Part shown: positions 12,200-22,368 of the stretch, piece after piece
How the letters are laid out: every line of letters begins with the position of its first letter
Numbering within the stretch: the first letter of the stretch is position 1
Source of the DNA: Archegozetes longisetosus
Lineage: Eukaryota; Arthropoda; Arachnida; Sarcoptiformes; Trhypochthoniidae
NCBI GenBank assembly: GCA_018873245.2
Contig: JAEMBT020000005.1
Span: 12,508,001 to 12,572,000, forward strand
Length of the DNA: 64,000 nt
Direction: 5' to 3'
Position numbers and translations under genes: made by a program
The notes under the pieces: model-generated
The model's input: only the letters and a program-made list of their open reading frames with translations
What the model was told of the DNA's origin: nothing
The model's database searches: none

Positions 12200-12699
12200 C
12201 TGTTCTTTTTTTTAAAAACTAAACTCAGATTTTACAGTTAACACTTTATTGCTTTTGGAAATGTGAGTCAAAAGTGAAATCGCTTACTCGTTCACTGAAA
12301 TTTGAATGTTTCAAAATAAAACTTTAATAATGAACTATAATCTTACAAAGCATATTTCAGAACTGTAATCCTACAAAGTGGTTTAAATATGTAAAATTAA
12401 ATTTGATTCAATTCTAAGAATAGTTGCATCGGTTGCCCAGTTTTACCAAACTTTTCAAAAAATTCAGCTCTAACCTTATCACAAGATTTAGTTAATAAAT
12501 GAGTTTTCAAAATAAAAATTTTTGCTTTTGTTGTGAACACTATCTTATGATTAAAAGTTTTTAATTCAAAATCAATGACTAAGTGATTAAATTTTGTTAT
12601 ATGTGTTTTAAACTTACTCATTAGTAAGTTCTGATTCATGAGTAATAATAAAGAAAAATGTTTATAAGAATTTGAGTTTAGTTTTTTAAAAACGGGCAG
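12200..12699 (-). mobile_element. internally deleted mariner-family copy 1
   Basis: The ends are inverted repeats of about 30 bp (CTGTYCNTTTTTTAAAAACT inward to AAACTCARAT) with TA on both sides (12198-12199, 12700-12701). On the minus strand it still encodes the N-terminal helix-turn-helix of the transposase (FILKTHLLTKSCDKVRAEFF), then jumps to non-catalytic 3' sequence matching copy 3 at 22160-22330. The catalytic DDE part is missing, so it cannot move by itself. Confidence 0.85.
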
Positions 12700-12730
12700 T
12701 ATAGTTAAATTTTCGCAATATTAAACGAAA

Positions 12731-12990
12731 AGTGCAGTAAAATTTATGAAAGTTAAAAATTTTCTTCAAGAACGATACAACGAGTCAATAACAAGTATAC
12801 GACTGGTATAGTCAACTTAAAAATGGTCGCGAAGAAGTTTTCGAGACTGAACAAAATATTCAGAATACTTGTGATGCGTCTCTAAGGGCTATCTCAAAAG
12901 ATGATCTGGAAGTACTATTTCAGAGTTTCGTGAAAAGATGGAAGTTGGCGGTTTAATCAAAGAGTACTTTGAGCATGAACAAATTACAAA
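12731..12990 (+). pseudogene. fragment of a second mariner-type transposase
   Basis: The sequence reads VYDWYSQLKNGREEVFETEQ, which matches the mariner N-terminal W..FK.GRE..ED signature. It then jumps to the extreme C-terminus (RWK.., and in another frame KEYFEHEQI, the family's GEYFE end). The whole catalytic domain between is deleted and frames are broken. It abuts copy 1 but belongs to a different mariner lineage. Confidence 0.6.
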
Positions 12991-13007
12991 TTCAATTTGA
13001 TTAAATA

Positions 13008-13498
13008 CAGATTGTCAAAATACAACTAAACTCAAATTTTGAGTACAAATTTTTCTTTAATATTACGCATCGATTAGATGCAGCTATGATTAAAGTTTGA
13101 AATGAGTAAAAGAAAAGTCAACTTTTTAATCATAATGTTTGAGATAAAAATAAAAGTAGTATTTAAAATGGTCTTCTCAATAAAGCAAAGAGTTTTTATT
13201 TATAAAACTTATTTGTCAAACAAGTCTTATGGTCGAACTAGAGAAGAACTTGCTGATAAATTTGGTAAAATAGGATCAACAAGTGCGACTATAATTGACA
13301 TTAATAGCATTAATAAGCATATGTCGTAGAGAACATTTCTAAACACTATTTTTGTAAACTACATTAGATCAATAAAAGTTCATTTTGATAGATCAAGTTT
13401 TCAGTATATGAGTAATTGATATTACTTGCAATCAAAATATCAAATGGTAAAAGCCTTTAACTGCTCTATCTGAGTTTAGTTTTATTTTGGACAATCTG
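13008..13498 (+). mobile_element. internally deleted mariner-family copy 2
   Basis: The inverted ends begin CAGATTGTC and run into AACTAAACTCA, flanked by TA (13006-13007, 13499-13500). The plus strand encodes the same N-terminal helix-turn-helix (VFSIKQRVFIYKTYLSNKSY, then REELADKFGKIG), followed by a stop at 13329. Ends are more diverged than in copies 1 and 3. No catalytic domain. Confidence 0.8.
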
Positions 13499-13800
13499 TA
13501 TATTACAAGTTATAAGACTTTTGTGGTTATCTAATTCACAGGCAGTAATTTTTTTATAGTATCAATAATTATTTCTTCATTAAAAACATTGCGCGAACTA
13601 TTGTTATGAGCCATAAAATGTTTCTTTAAGTTCCTAAGAATAAGAAACTTTTACGTTTTTTGACTTATCTGATAGATTAAACTGTTGTTCAAGAGTTTAA
13701 AAATATTTTCTATCATGTATTCTTTTGGCGATAAGTCAATAATTTCTTACACAAAAAATATTTGTCCATACCCATCAACTTAGCTGATTTCTATCAGAAC
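13499..13800. other. intergenic, old repeat only
   Basis: No gene. 13577-13640 resembles 7283-7350, suggesting an old dispersed repeat. Confidence 0.35.
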
Positions 13801-13808
13801 TAGAAAAC

Positions 13809-14219
13809 GAAGCACGTCAATTGAACTTAAGGCAATTGAGCCTCAACAGTTGAGCCTCCCACAATTAAGCTTAATTTTTTAATAAATGAGAGAATGCCGC
13901 TGAAATTATACTTGCGATCATTTTATTATCTGATTCGTGTTACGGGATTTAATACAAACACTCGATAGAGAGCAGTCAATTATTTAATCGATTTATTGGT
14001 AATTATTACTAATTAAGAAATGGTGCAATATAAAGCATTCCGTGAAAAGAATCACATTATAAAATGACCGCAAGCATTATTTCCAAGGCATTCCACAAAT
14101 ATAAAGTACAGTTTTTAAAATGAGGCTCAATTGTCATAGGCTCAAGTGAAACAAAGCTTAATTATCACAGGCTGAAATGTTGCAAAGCTTAATTGTCGAA
14201 GCTCAATTGACATCGGCCT
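13809..14219. mobile_element. foldback-like element A, 411 bp, 8-bp TSD
   Basis: Flanked by a perfect direct repeat TAGAAAAC (13801-13808 and 14220-14227). Both termini hold clusters of a short imperfect unit (CAATTGAGCCT or its complement AGGCTCAATTG, alternating with AAGCTTAATTGTC) in opposite orientation, so the ends can fold back. No coding capacity. The 8-bp duplication fits hAT-type or foldback elements. Confidence 0.75.
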
Positions 14220-14227
14220 TAGAAAAC

Positions 14228-14549
14228 ACTTTTGCCCATTTTAGTGCAGTACCCGATCTCCAGCTGCGTTCAGACTCTTTCGGCTCTATTTTAAAAGTAA
14301 TAAATTTTTATCCTAAACTTTTTAATAGGCGAAGTTCTTTAAAATATTAGATTTTTTGAGTTAAAGAAGGTTCGTCAGGATGAATTAAACATTTGAATTG
14401 TTAAAAACTTTTAATCTGAGTTAAAACATAACTCTATATAAAATTACCCAAATCAAGTCTGTTCTACTAGTCAATACTTAAATTTGTTAGGTTGAGCAAA
14501 TTCAGCAAATTTTAAAACAATCTCTTCAACAAAAAGACAGATTTAATTA
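14228..14549. other. spacer between foldback elements
   Basis: Mostly unrecognised. From about 14492 a short coding-like run (VEQIQQILKQSLQQKDRF) follows an AG and may be the upstream part of the phosphatase pseudogene that resumes at 15392, cut off by element B. Confidence 0.35.
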
Positions 14550-14557
14550 AAAGCAAG

Positions 14558-15383
14558 AGATTCCATATCAATTGAGCCGAAGACAATTGAGTTTTGCGAC
14601 ATTTGAGCCTGCGATTATTAGTCTTTGCGTCTTCTGAGCTTATGACAGTTGAGCCTCATTTTAAAAAACTGTAATCAAAGTCTAATTATTGTGGTACCGA
14701 ACTATGGCAAACATACCATAAATGATTATTTGAGAGTAGTGGCACGTAGTTTTACTCTTAATGTTTAAAATTGGCTTTTAATTCATTTAATTTTTAACAT
14801 ATTATATTTATAAATCATTTATTATATTATTTGCGGTGTTGATTCAACATTATATTAACAGGTGGAGGAGGATAGCTAAAAAATTTAAGTTTAATTATCA
14901 AAATCAGTGATCGTCAACCCGTGGCCTGCGAGTCGGATCCGGCCCATTGATTGATCTTTCTGACCGATGATTTATAACATTATTAATCTTTTAAAACTGC
15001 AGTCTCGATATATATATATACGAACAATGCCTAAAAAATGAATACAAGAATCTTGTGAGACGCTAAGTTCGAAAATATACATAATAAGCCTTTAGTTCAA
15101 GTGACCTACAAATTAATATTGTTAAAAAACAATATTAAGCATCGAAATCCTCAAATAAAAATAATGTTCAATTAAAAGTAAATTTGTTTTTGTCACAATT
15201 GTTTAGTGGCTCTTTTGCTGAATAGTCAAAATTTTCTGGCCCTCTGTCACTAAAAAGTTGGTGATCACTGATCAAAGCTTAATTACCAGAGGCTTAACTA
15301 TCGCAAAGCTTAATTGTCGAAAACTCAACTGTCAAGGATCAACTGTCAAGGCTCAATTGTAAAAGCTCAATTGATGCGCTTCG
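14558..15383. mobile_element. foldback-like element B with nested hAT MITE
   Basis: Flanked by a perfect 8-bp direct repeat AAAGCAAG (14550-14557, 15384-15391). Termini consist of several imperfect copies of the same CAATTGAGCC-type unit seen in element A, facing inward from each side. Its left end aligns with the complement of the right end of A, including the AGCCTCATTTTAAAAA block. A separate hAT-like MITE (14905-15270) is inserted inside. Confidence 0.75.
14905..15270. mobile_element. hAT-like MITE nested in element B
   Basis: The 366-bp unit begins CAGTGATCGTCAACCCGTGG and ends AAAGTTGGTGATCACTG, giving inverted ends CAGTGATCxxCAAC of hAT type with GGCC-rich subterminal sequence. Flanks ATCAAAAT (14897-14904) and ATCAAAGC (15271-15278) agree at 6 of 8 positions, as expected for an aged 8-bp duplication. 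No transposase. Confidence 0.75.
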
Positions 15384-15391
15384 AAAGCAAG

Positions 15392-16457
15392 GACAGATTT
15401 GAAAACGATTACAATAAAATCGAGCACAACTTATATATAGGACATCTTCAAGTAGCTCTGAGCTGGTGATGTATAGCTTGGAGAATTTTAGTTTGTCTTG
15501 TCTTAGTCTTAGTCTTACTATTTGTGTTAGTTATCTCTTTATAGCATCTATTATAACATTTTGAAATTTTTTATTACCTAATATGTTTCATAAAATGATC
15601 AATAGACTAATAAAACTAAGCGCAAAGACATTCACTATTAAAATGTATTGCAATAGGAGTGCAATTTTTTATCTAGTGCTTTACAAATGGTTTTATATTT
15701 AAAATTTCAAAAAATGAATCATTTCTAATGAATTAAATGACAGTATTTGTATCTGAACTTCTGACTTTGTCTTAGTCTTACTCATATAAATCTGTTTCTC
15801 TTGTCTTAGTCTTAATTTTATAGAAAGAAATTTCATTTGTCTTAGTCTTAGTCTTAAGTCAAACGATTTTAATATATCTTATTTTGCTTATTCTTATTCT
15901 TAGTCTTAAGCTATACATCACTACTCTGAGCTCAGGACTTCCAAACGAACTGAAGACAGACCCAATCCTCGTTATCCTACTAAAACTTATTGAAGAAGGA
16001 GACAAAGACCAGAACATAGGCTATAAATTCATCAAGGTTCATGATAACAAGTACTTCGATCTCTTGACTCAATCTGCAGATTGTACTAAATATATAACTG
16101 ATGGACTAAATAGTGATCGAAAATTTTAAGTCCACTGTATGGCTGGTATCTCAAGAAGTGAAACTATCCTTATCATATACTTTATGAACAGGGCGTCTTA
16201 TTCTGAGACTAGTTAGCTGTTTAAGAACAAAAACCTTCGTTTTGATCCAAATCATGAGTTTTTTAGGTAATTAAAGTTGTACGAGCAAATGGATTTCATA
16301 TTAAATGCTAATAATCATAAATTTCGCAGATATATGAGAAATCCTTGATTAGAAAGAATGCTAACTATTCTGCTCTTGGTATTGATTTATATCTCGCAAA
16401 GATATTATTAGCTGAGAAATTTGCTGAACTTCTAGAATATGGACAAAGTTTCTAATG
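15392..16457 (+). pseudogene. dual-specificity protein phosphatase pseudogene
   Basis: The frame carries the DUSP fold in order: an N-terminal NKIEHNLYIGHLQVALS block (family: I.pnLYiGs...), then, after an inserted element (15465-15923), SGLPNELKTDP and FIKVHDNKYFDLL (family D loop). Next come the active-site P-loop VHCMAGISRSE (HCxxGxSRS), NHEFF, a stop, LKLYEQ, and a C-terminal helix. Stops interrupt it: TAA just before VHC, TAG after SYSETS, TAA in the (F)RQL motif; a frameshift near 16337 is needed to reach the tail LRIKNANYS-like end. The active-site Cys and Arg are kept, but the gene is dead. No introns are evident in the conserved core, so a retrocopy is possible. Confidence 0.8.
15465..15923. 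mobile_element. 459-bp element inside the phosphatase pseudogene, 9-bp TSD
   Basis: Perfect direct repeats CTCTGAGCT flank it (15456-15464 and 15924-15932). Inverted ends share GTGATGTATAGCTT with one mismatch. Both subterminal regions carry tandem GTCTTA units (15496-15513, and 15767 onward to 15908). No transposase frame. A 9-bp duplication is typical of Mutator-like elements, but terminal repeats are short, so class is uncertain. Confidence 0.75.
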
Positions 16458-17209
16458 TATTGAACGCAGTTTTAAGTTATTTAATGTTTATTTGATCCCA
16501 AATTTTTTTTTAATTAAATGTTAAAGAGAATTTTTTGATAAAGAGTGAGATTCTGTGTTTATTAACCCCAGAGCCTCAGAAATGGATAAATTATCCGAAT
16601 TTAGAGCTTATAAGTAGTAATACTGATTACTCAGTGTTATGTAGTTATTGAAAAGTTTGAATTGCCCATTGATAGACTCGCCTCTTGTAGCTGTCTTCTA
16701 CATTTTGGGATCAAATATCTTGGGACTCAGATCAGAAAAAAGTTAGGACTCAGATCAATAAATGATTGTTTGAGGAATAAAACTATAAGAAAATTTAGCT
16801 ATACTTTTAGAAAACTTTAGAGTTTTTAGAGAATTGTTGTTTAAGGAGATTTCTTCTGATAATTACAATTTGTTATAAAAAGTTTCATAAAAAAGCTTCT
16901 AAGGCATGAAAACAACTTGTAATCAAAAATTGAACATCTGCAACAAGGGCTTAAGTTACTGTTATTGGAAGCTAATAATTAATTAAGTCTAGTTTTCTTA
17001 GAATATCTATTATTAATGATTCCAAAAAAGGTTGAAAAACTTATTTTGAAAACAAGTCAAAGAAATCAAATGGGAGTTTAATCCTCCCTAAAATTGATTG
17101 CTTTGAAAAAATTAGTGACAAATCTTCGTGTTTTTGATTGTTACTTGAAAACAAACTTATAATAGTTATCAATAAAATGCAAACTTGAACATTTTTAGCT
17201 CATGAACGA
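16458..17209. other. intergenic, nothing recognised
   Basis: AT-rich spacer; no coding region or repeat supported. Confidence 0.4.
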
Positions 17210-17211
17210 TA

Positions 17212-17691
17212 TAGTAAAACCTCGTTATAACGAAACTCGATATAGCGAAGCCTCATTTAAACAAATTTTGTCAGTCTCAACATGTACTTTGCAGATTTAG
17301 TGCTAAAAGATTGTCAATATAACTGACTCCGTCATAAGGGGTATTCGTTATAAAGAAGTGAACGAAGCAGTACTAACAATATATTTATGCACTCAATTAT
17401 AACGAAGTTCAAGTTGAACAATGAGAAAAGTTAAATTTTGGACAAACGTTAAGTGCCTAATAATTTAAATTGAGTATAATAGTGTAAATTGAACAGAAAA
17501 TCTCAGAAGAAAGATAGTAAGTTCATGTTAACGATTAATATGCACTGTTATTAGAATTGGTACTTCATTATTCGTTAAATATGTTTCTGTCCAAGCAATC
17601 GCATACAACAATTAGTCGAAATAAACTTAGGTTCATTATAACAAAGTAAATTATCATATCCCTTCAACTTCGTTGTATCGAAGTTTTACTG
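17212..17691. mobile_element. pogo/Tigger-like MITE, 480 bp
   Basis: Ends read YAGTAAAACCTCGTTATAAC on the left and the complement of CAGTAAAACTTCGATACAAC on the right, flanked by TA on both sides (17210-17211, 17692-17693). These termini are typical of the pogo/Tigger group. Several further CGTTATAA-type motifs occur inside (near 17340 and 17395). No transposase remains. Confidence 0.75.
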
Positions 17692-17693
17692 TA

Positions 17694-19050
17694 TAAGGTT
17701 TGGTTAATAGAAAGCTTAAGTTTCTATAAAAGTCAAGCGCAACCTTTCATGTCATTAGAAGGGTGTGGTCCTTCAAAGTAAATTCCCATTTAATTACTCC
17801 CTATTTAATCTGAAAATCAAAGTTTATCTGTCAAATAAGATTTCGTATCTCCAAAATACTTTTTCGATTGCATAAGTCAGTTAATTTTCCCCCGATTCGA
17901 TGAGTTTTTGTTTAATTACTGGCAATTAATCGCTAGAACGATCAACAATTTATCTTCCCTTAAACCAACGCAACTATTGAGATTTAAAAGCTTTCTCTGT
18001 AGTTTAAAACTGGCGTAAATGCCTTCTTATTAAGGTTATCGTGAGAGCAGAGAGATGATAAGCCTCAATAGTCTATTTGAATCAATGCATCCCTCGTTGG
18101 AAAGCAATATTATTTCAAGCGAAAAACAGAATATTTTACATCAAATTTCGATATTAATTTGAGTAAATAAAATCTAATCTATGTTATCAAAACATGGACC
18201 TAAACATTGATTAAAGTTAAATTTGAAGCATATTTAACAAGCTTCTGCTTTGAAATCAAGCAAAACCTCGAGAAAAATAAATTGAGTTATTATATCAATC
18301 AGAAAGTAATACATTTCAATGCTATTCATATTATAATTATGGATATTACTCATATCCACTGATAGCAGCTGTAATAAAAAAGTCTATAAAAAAATTCTTA
18401 TTTCAAGTGACAACATATCAACACTCGACTCTTGAACTTAGACAAAGCGAACTTGACATGAATAAAAGTATAAATAAACATATCATATATCTGTCAAACT
18501 TATTCATCATTCACTGAATAAAAGAAATCCTAATTTTTGGATCAAATACCTTATAAATTTTACCTCGAATTAAAGACATTTTCCTCCAAATCATACACAC
18601 ATTCAGCTGTCAATCAAAAAAACTCAATAAAGTAATGCTTTATTTATCGTAGAAGTACTGAAAAGTTAATAAGGTTTTCTTTGGTATGAATTAATACAAT
18701 GTCACGACTTAAGAATGTAATCCATATGTTTTCCCTATATTATAATTATATACTTATTCTGCTTATAAATTAATATCTCCTATAACGTTACACAATAATA
18801 ACCTTCTGCATTGATTATAATCAATTATATCTAAGGCTTGAACACAAATACAGCCAAAACCCTTACAAACACAATACATTTATGTGGGAAAAAACGATTT
18901 TTTCTCATAATAAGAGAGAGAGAGAGAAGAAAAACCTTGTACTTGAGGCGAAAAAAGTTTCCGCTATTGCTGGCACTAAACAGGAGTAGAAGAAATAATG
19001 TATAAGGTTTTAAAGATTCGACCTTCGAATCGTAGGTTTGGCTAGTTTTC
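17694..19050. other. intergenic with a GA microsatellite
   Basis: No gene. A short (GA)n run sits at 18913-18929. The last part is the upstream region of the Gly/Tyr-rich peptide gene. Confidence 0.4.
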
Positions 19051-19058
19051 TAGAAGAG

Positions 19059-19066
19059 TATAAAAT
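19059..19066 (+). promoter_or_regulatory. TATA box of the Gly/Tyr-rich peptide gene
   Basis: TATAAAAT lies 81 bp upstream of the ATG, with TCAGT-type initiator candidates at 19093 and 19105. Spacing suits a short 5' UTR and a strongly expressed small gene. Confidence 0.5.
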
Positions 19067-19139
19067 AAGAGCTCATCAGACAATCGAAATCAGTTGAAAT
19101 TTTCTCAGTCGAAGAAAATCTTAAGCTAAACTTCTGAAA

Positions 19140-19328
19140 ATGAAAGCCATTCTCGCCCTTCTTGTTATTGCCATTGTTGTCGCCGTTGCGACCGCTCAAT
19201 ACTATGGAGCCTACTATGGAGGCTATCCCGCAGTAGCCCGAGTTGGATATGGCGGATATGCAGCTCCAGTTGCCTATGGTGGTTATGGTGGCTACGGACT
19301 TGGCTATGGACGTGCCTACTATGGTTAA
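19140..19328 (+). CDS. Gly/Tyr-rich small secreted peptide
   Basis: A single exon of 62 codons, locally richer in G+C than its surroundings. Residues 1-19 (MKAILALLVIAIVVAVATA) form a textbook signal peptide, with cleavage expected before QYYGA. The ~43-residue mature chain is built of GYGG, YGGY and AYYG repeats with no Cys. A TATA box precedes it and AATAAA follows near 19557. Similar chains occur in arthropod cuticle proteins, silks and glycine-rich antimicrobial peptides; the sequence alone does not decide between them. The start is the only ATG giving a signal peptide. Confidence 0.85.
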   Translation: MKAILALLVIAIVVAVATAQYYGAYYGGYPAVARVGYGGYAAPVAYGGYGGYGLGYGRAYYG

Positions 19329-19564
19329 GCCGTTACCATCTCGTATTCGATCAAAAACTTTTGCACAGATTTCTATTAACTGCCGAATCTCTATCATGTA
19401 AAGGATGAAGGATTTTGAAAGAAGTCCCGAAAATTCTAAATTTTTTTTTAAATTCAGCTTTAAATATATGGTATTTTCACTGAATTTCTGAATTTTTATT
19501 GTGTAATATTTTGTAAATTCGAGATTTCTTTTCTCTCATTCTTTTATTGTGAAAGAATAAATTC

Positions 19565-21762
19565 CTGATTCGTTTTTCTGCAAATGATTGTCTAATTTTA
19601 TTTAAAGTTTACCGACGGAACTCAATGATAAAAGTTCTCACATAATAAGATAAAAAAATGCTTGCGTAAAGAATGGTTGAAAATTGGTAGAGTAAGTTTT
19701 TTAATAGAATAAAACGTATTAAAATTTAATTTTCTGTAAGCTTAGAGCAACAGAAATGTTCCTAAACTTAAAATACCTCAACTAAATAATTGTTGTTCTA
19801 ATAACCAGCTTTCAGAAAATTTCTAATAAATTGCTTGCAGTATTAGATTTCAGTTTCTCAAATATCTTCTATTAGAAATTTGCAAACTTTTCTCTAAGAG
19901 AAGACTAAAGATTAATAATTTCTAAGCAAAAAATAAGTCTGAATTACTTTCAATATCAATTAATATAACTTTAAATCTAATTGAAAAAGAAGTAATAAGT
20001 GATTTGTTAATTATATAAATACTATAATTTACACTTATTATATGAAGGATAAAAAGGAAAATTAAAAGTAATAGTCATAAAGAAAAGTCAAGATAAGTAG
20101 AAATGAATAAAAATATTTAGGGTTCTTGTAGATTATATTTTTTATAGTCACGAGAGATTTATATAAGGCAGAAAAGTGTGATTCTAGAAACTTTGTCTAA
20201 CATTTCATTGAAAATCATAGTAATTGATGGGCTTTTTTAGATTAAGGCAACATTTCTTGCATTAACATTAATGAGTATTATTCAAAAGGAGCTATTATAA
20301 AACTTTGAATCTGACTGAATAAAGTAAAAGTTTGCGATAGCCTTCAAACTCAACCTTAGGTTCATGTCATGTTTTGCAATAGCATACAACGTATACTATA
20401 CAAAGTAACGGTTTTACTGCTAGTATATTAACATAATTTCAACCTCTGATAAAAGGGTTGGGATTCATCAGACAATTCAAAGAGTGAAACGCACAAATAT
20501 TTTTTAAATGTGTTACAGCTTTCATTAAATTCATGATTAATAGCTATTCGCTTGTCCTTCGAATAATTTACTGGACTTCTACCGCATCCAAGTTGTCAAA
20601 TTATTTCCTTCAAACAGAGATTTTTCTGCTGTTTTTTTTGCGTCAATGTAATTATTAATATTTAAAAACGTTTGAGATTCCTTTTCGATAAGCAATTATA
20701 CAATTGTAATGCAATTACTGTAATTAACATTTCAAATTATTGGAATAATCGCACAAAATATTTGATATAAAAAGTAATCACGCAACAGACTTTATACGAA
20801 GGATAATCTCTACAAAAATCTTAATTTTTTCAAGTCTGGTTCAGATCAGTAAGTTGGCAAATATTTCTATTTCTAAGTCCTATTGCAGAGCTAAGTATAA
20901 GATCCATTTAACCCTAATTCCCTACTTTAAGTTTTTCCTAACTTATAATTTCTTATTGCTCTTCAGACTGATTGTCTGTTAATTGCAAAACTCTTTCTGG
21001 TTTACACTTTCTTTTTGAATAATTGTCATACTTCTCAAAGTTAAAGTTGACCATTAATTTCTTAATCATAAGAATGAATCAAGCAATTTTTGTTAAACCT
21101 TTTAATGTACTTTCTATTAAAAAAATATCGAAATCAAAGCAAAGGCTACGCAAAAGCGATTTACGGCTGAGAATATTAACACATTTAAGTAGTTGATTGC
21201 AATTGATTTCGATTCCGTAATCTATAAAATTTTGGTTACATTCTATCAATATGTAGAGCAGTGACTTTTCGGTGAAAACCATTTTTCCTCAATTGTCATC
21301 TTCGGTAATCAAAATTAGTTCAAGTTATGTCTTTAAGATTTCAAATATAGACTTCTCGGCCAGTTTTTACCGATTTTATACCACTGGATAGAACCGAGTA
21401 TGAAATTATGAGCCGATTTGACTGTTTCGTAACTGTTTTGTACCAGTTTTAGTAAATTTTTATAACAATTTTCAGAAAAGCACTGAGAGAATAGTTTGCA
21501 ACTATTCATAGTCCCATTTATATACATGTAAAAACTTTAACAGTGCTTTATTTCATCTCAAAAGTAAAATCAAGATATAGAACACAGAATTGATATTATG
21601 TATGCGCCTTTGTTGCAGTTGAAGTCAAAAGATCGTTCTCACAATGTAAAAATATTTTGAACGGTCAAAGACAAAGTTTATTACCAGAAAACATTGCATT
21701 GCTTAATATTATAAAATACAACTCAATCGTCGATCAAGGCTAAAGCCCTTTATAAGTGATTG
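19565..21762. other. 2.2-kb intergenic stretch, nothing recognised
   Basis: AT-rich, without a supported gene on either strand. Minus-strand open frames at 21079-21282 and 21333-21527 lack coding character. Confidence 0.4.
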
Positions 21763-21764
21763 TA

Positions 21765-22361
21765 CTGTCCGTTTTTTAAAAACTAAACTCAAATCTTTAT
21801 AACAATTTTTCTTTATTATTACTCATGAATCAGAACTTACTGATGAGTAAGTTTAAACATATAAAACAAAATCTGTCATTGATTTTGAATTAAAAACACT
21901 TTTAATCATAAAAACAGTGTTCACAACAAAAGAAACAATTTTTATTTTGAAAACTCATTTATTATGTTTTCATCTCAAAAATAAAGTGTACTGCTCGAAC
22001 CCAAAAACATTAGAAGAGTTAAAGACAAATATAAGAAATGAAATAGAAAAAATAAGTTCTGAAGCACTTAAAAAGGTTTCAGAAAATATGATTAAAAGAG
22101 TTGAACTTTGTTTAAAACATAATGGTCAGCACTTTCTGCATATGTTGTGATTAATTATAAATTTATTTTTACATATCTAAACTACTTTGTAGGATTACAG
22201 TTCTGAAATAACTTTGTAAGATTATAGTTCATTATTAAAGGTTTATTTTCATACATTCAAATTTCAGTCAGTGATTAAGCGATTTCACTCTTGATTCACA
22301 TTTCTAAAAGCGATGGAGTATCGACTCCCAAATCTGAGTTTAGTTTTTAAAAAACGGACTG
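21765..22361 (+). mobile_element. internally deleted mariner-family copy 3
   Basis: Best preserved of three. Inverted ends of about 30 bp (CWGTCCGTTTTTTAAAAACT then AAACTCARAT) are flanked by TA (21763-21764, 22362-22363). The plus strand encodes the transposase start (VFTTKETIFILKTHLL), then directly the C-terminus (NPKTLEELKTNIRNEIEKIS, then ENMIKRVELCLKHNGQH, the family's ..RvelCi..nGgH end). The DDE catalytic core is deleted. 3' non-coding sequence matches copy 1. Confidence 0.88.
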
Positions 22362-22368
22362 TATGTCA

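Noticed and set aside
15392..16457. Reassigned TAA/TAG codons in the phosphatase frame (ciliate-like code)
   Set aside because: The receptor, GH43 and peptidase genes use ordinary stops and contain no in-frame TAA/TAG sense codons, and the phosphatase also has a frameshift and insertion. It is a pseudogene.
21079..21527. Two minus-strand open frames as a gene
   Set aside because: No splice-linked continuation, no domain, AT-driven composition; only weak similarity to a frame next to another transposon.
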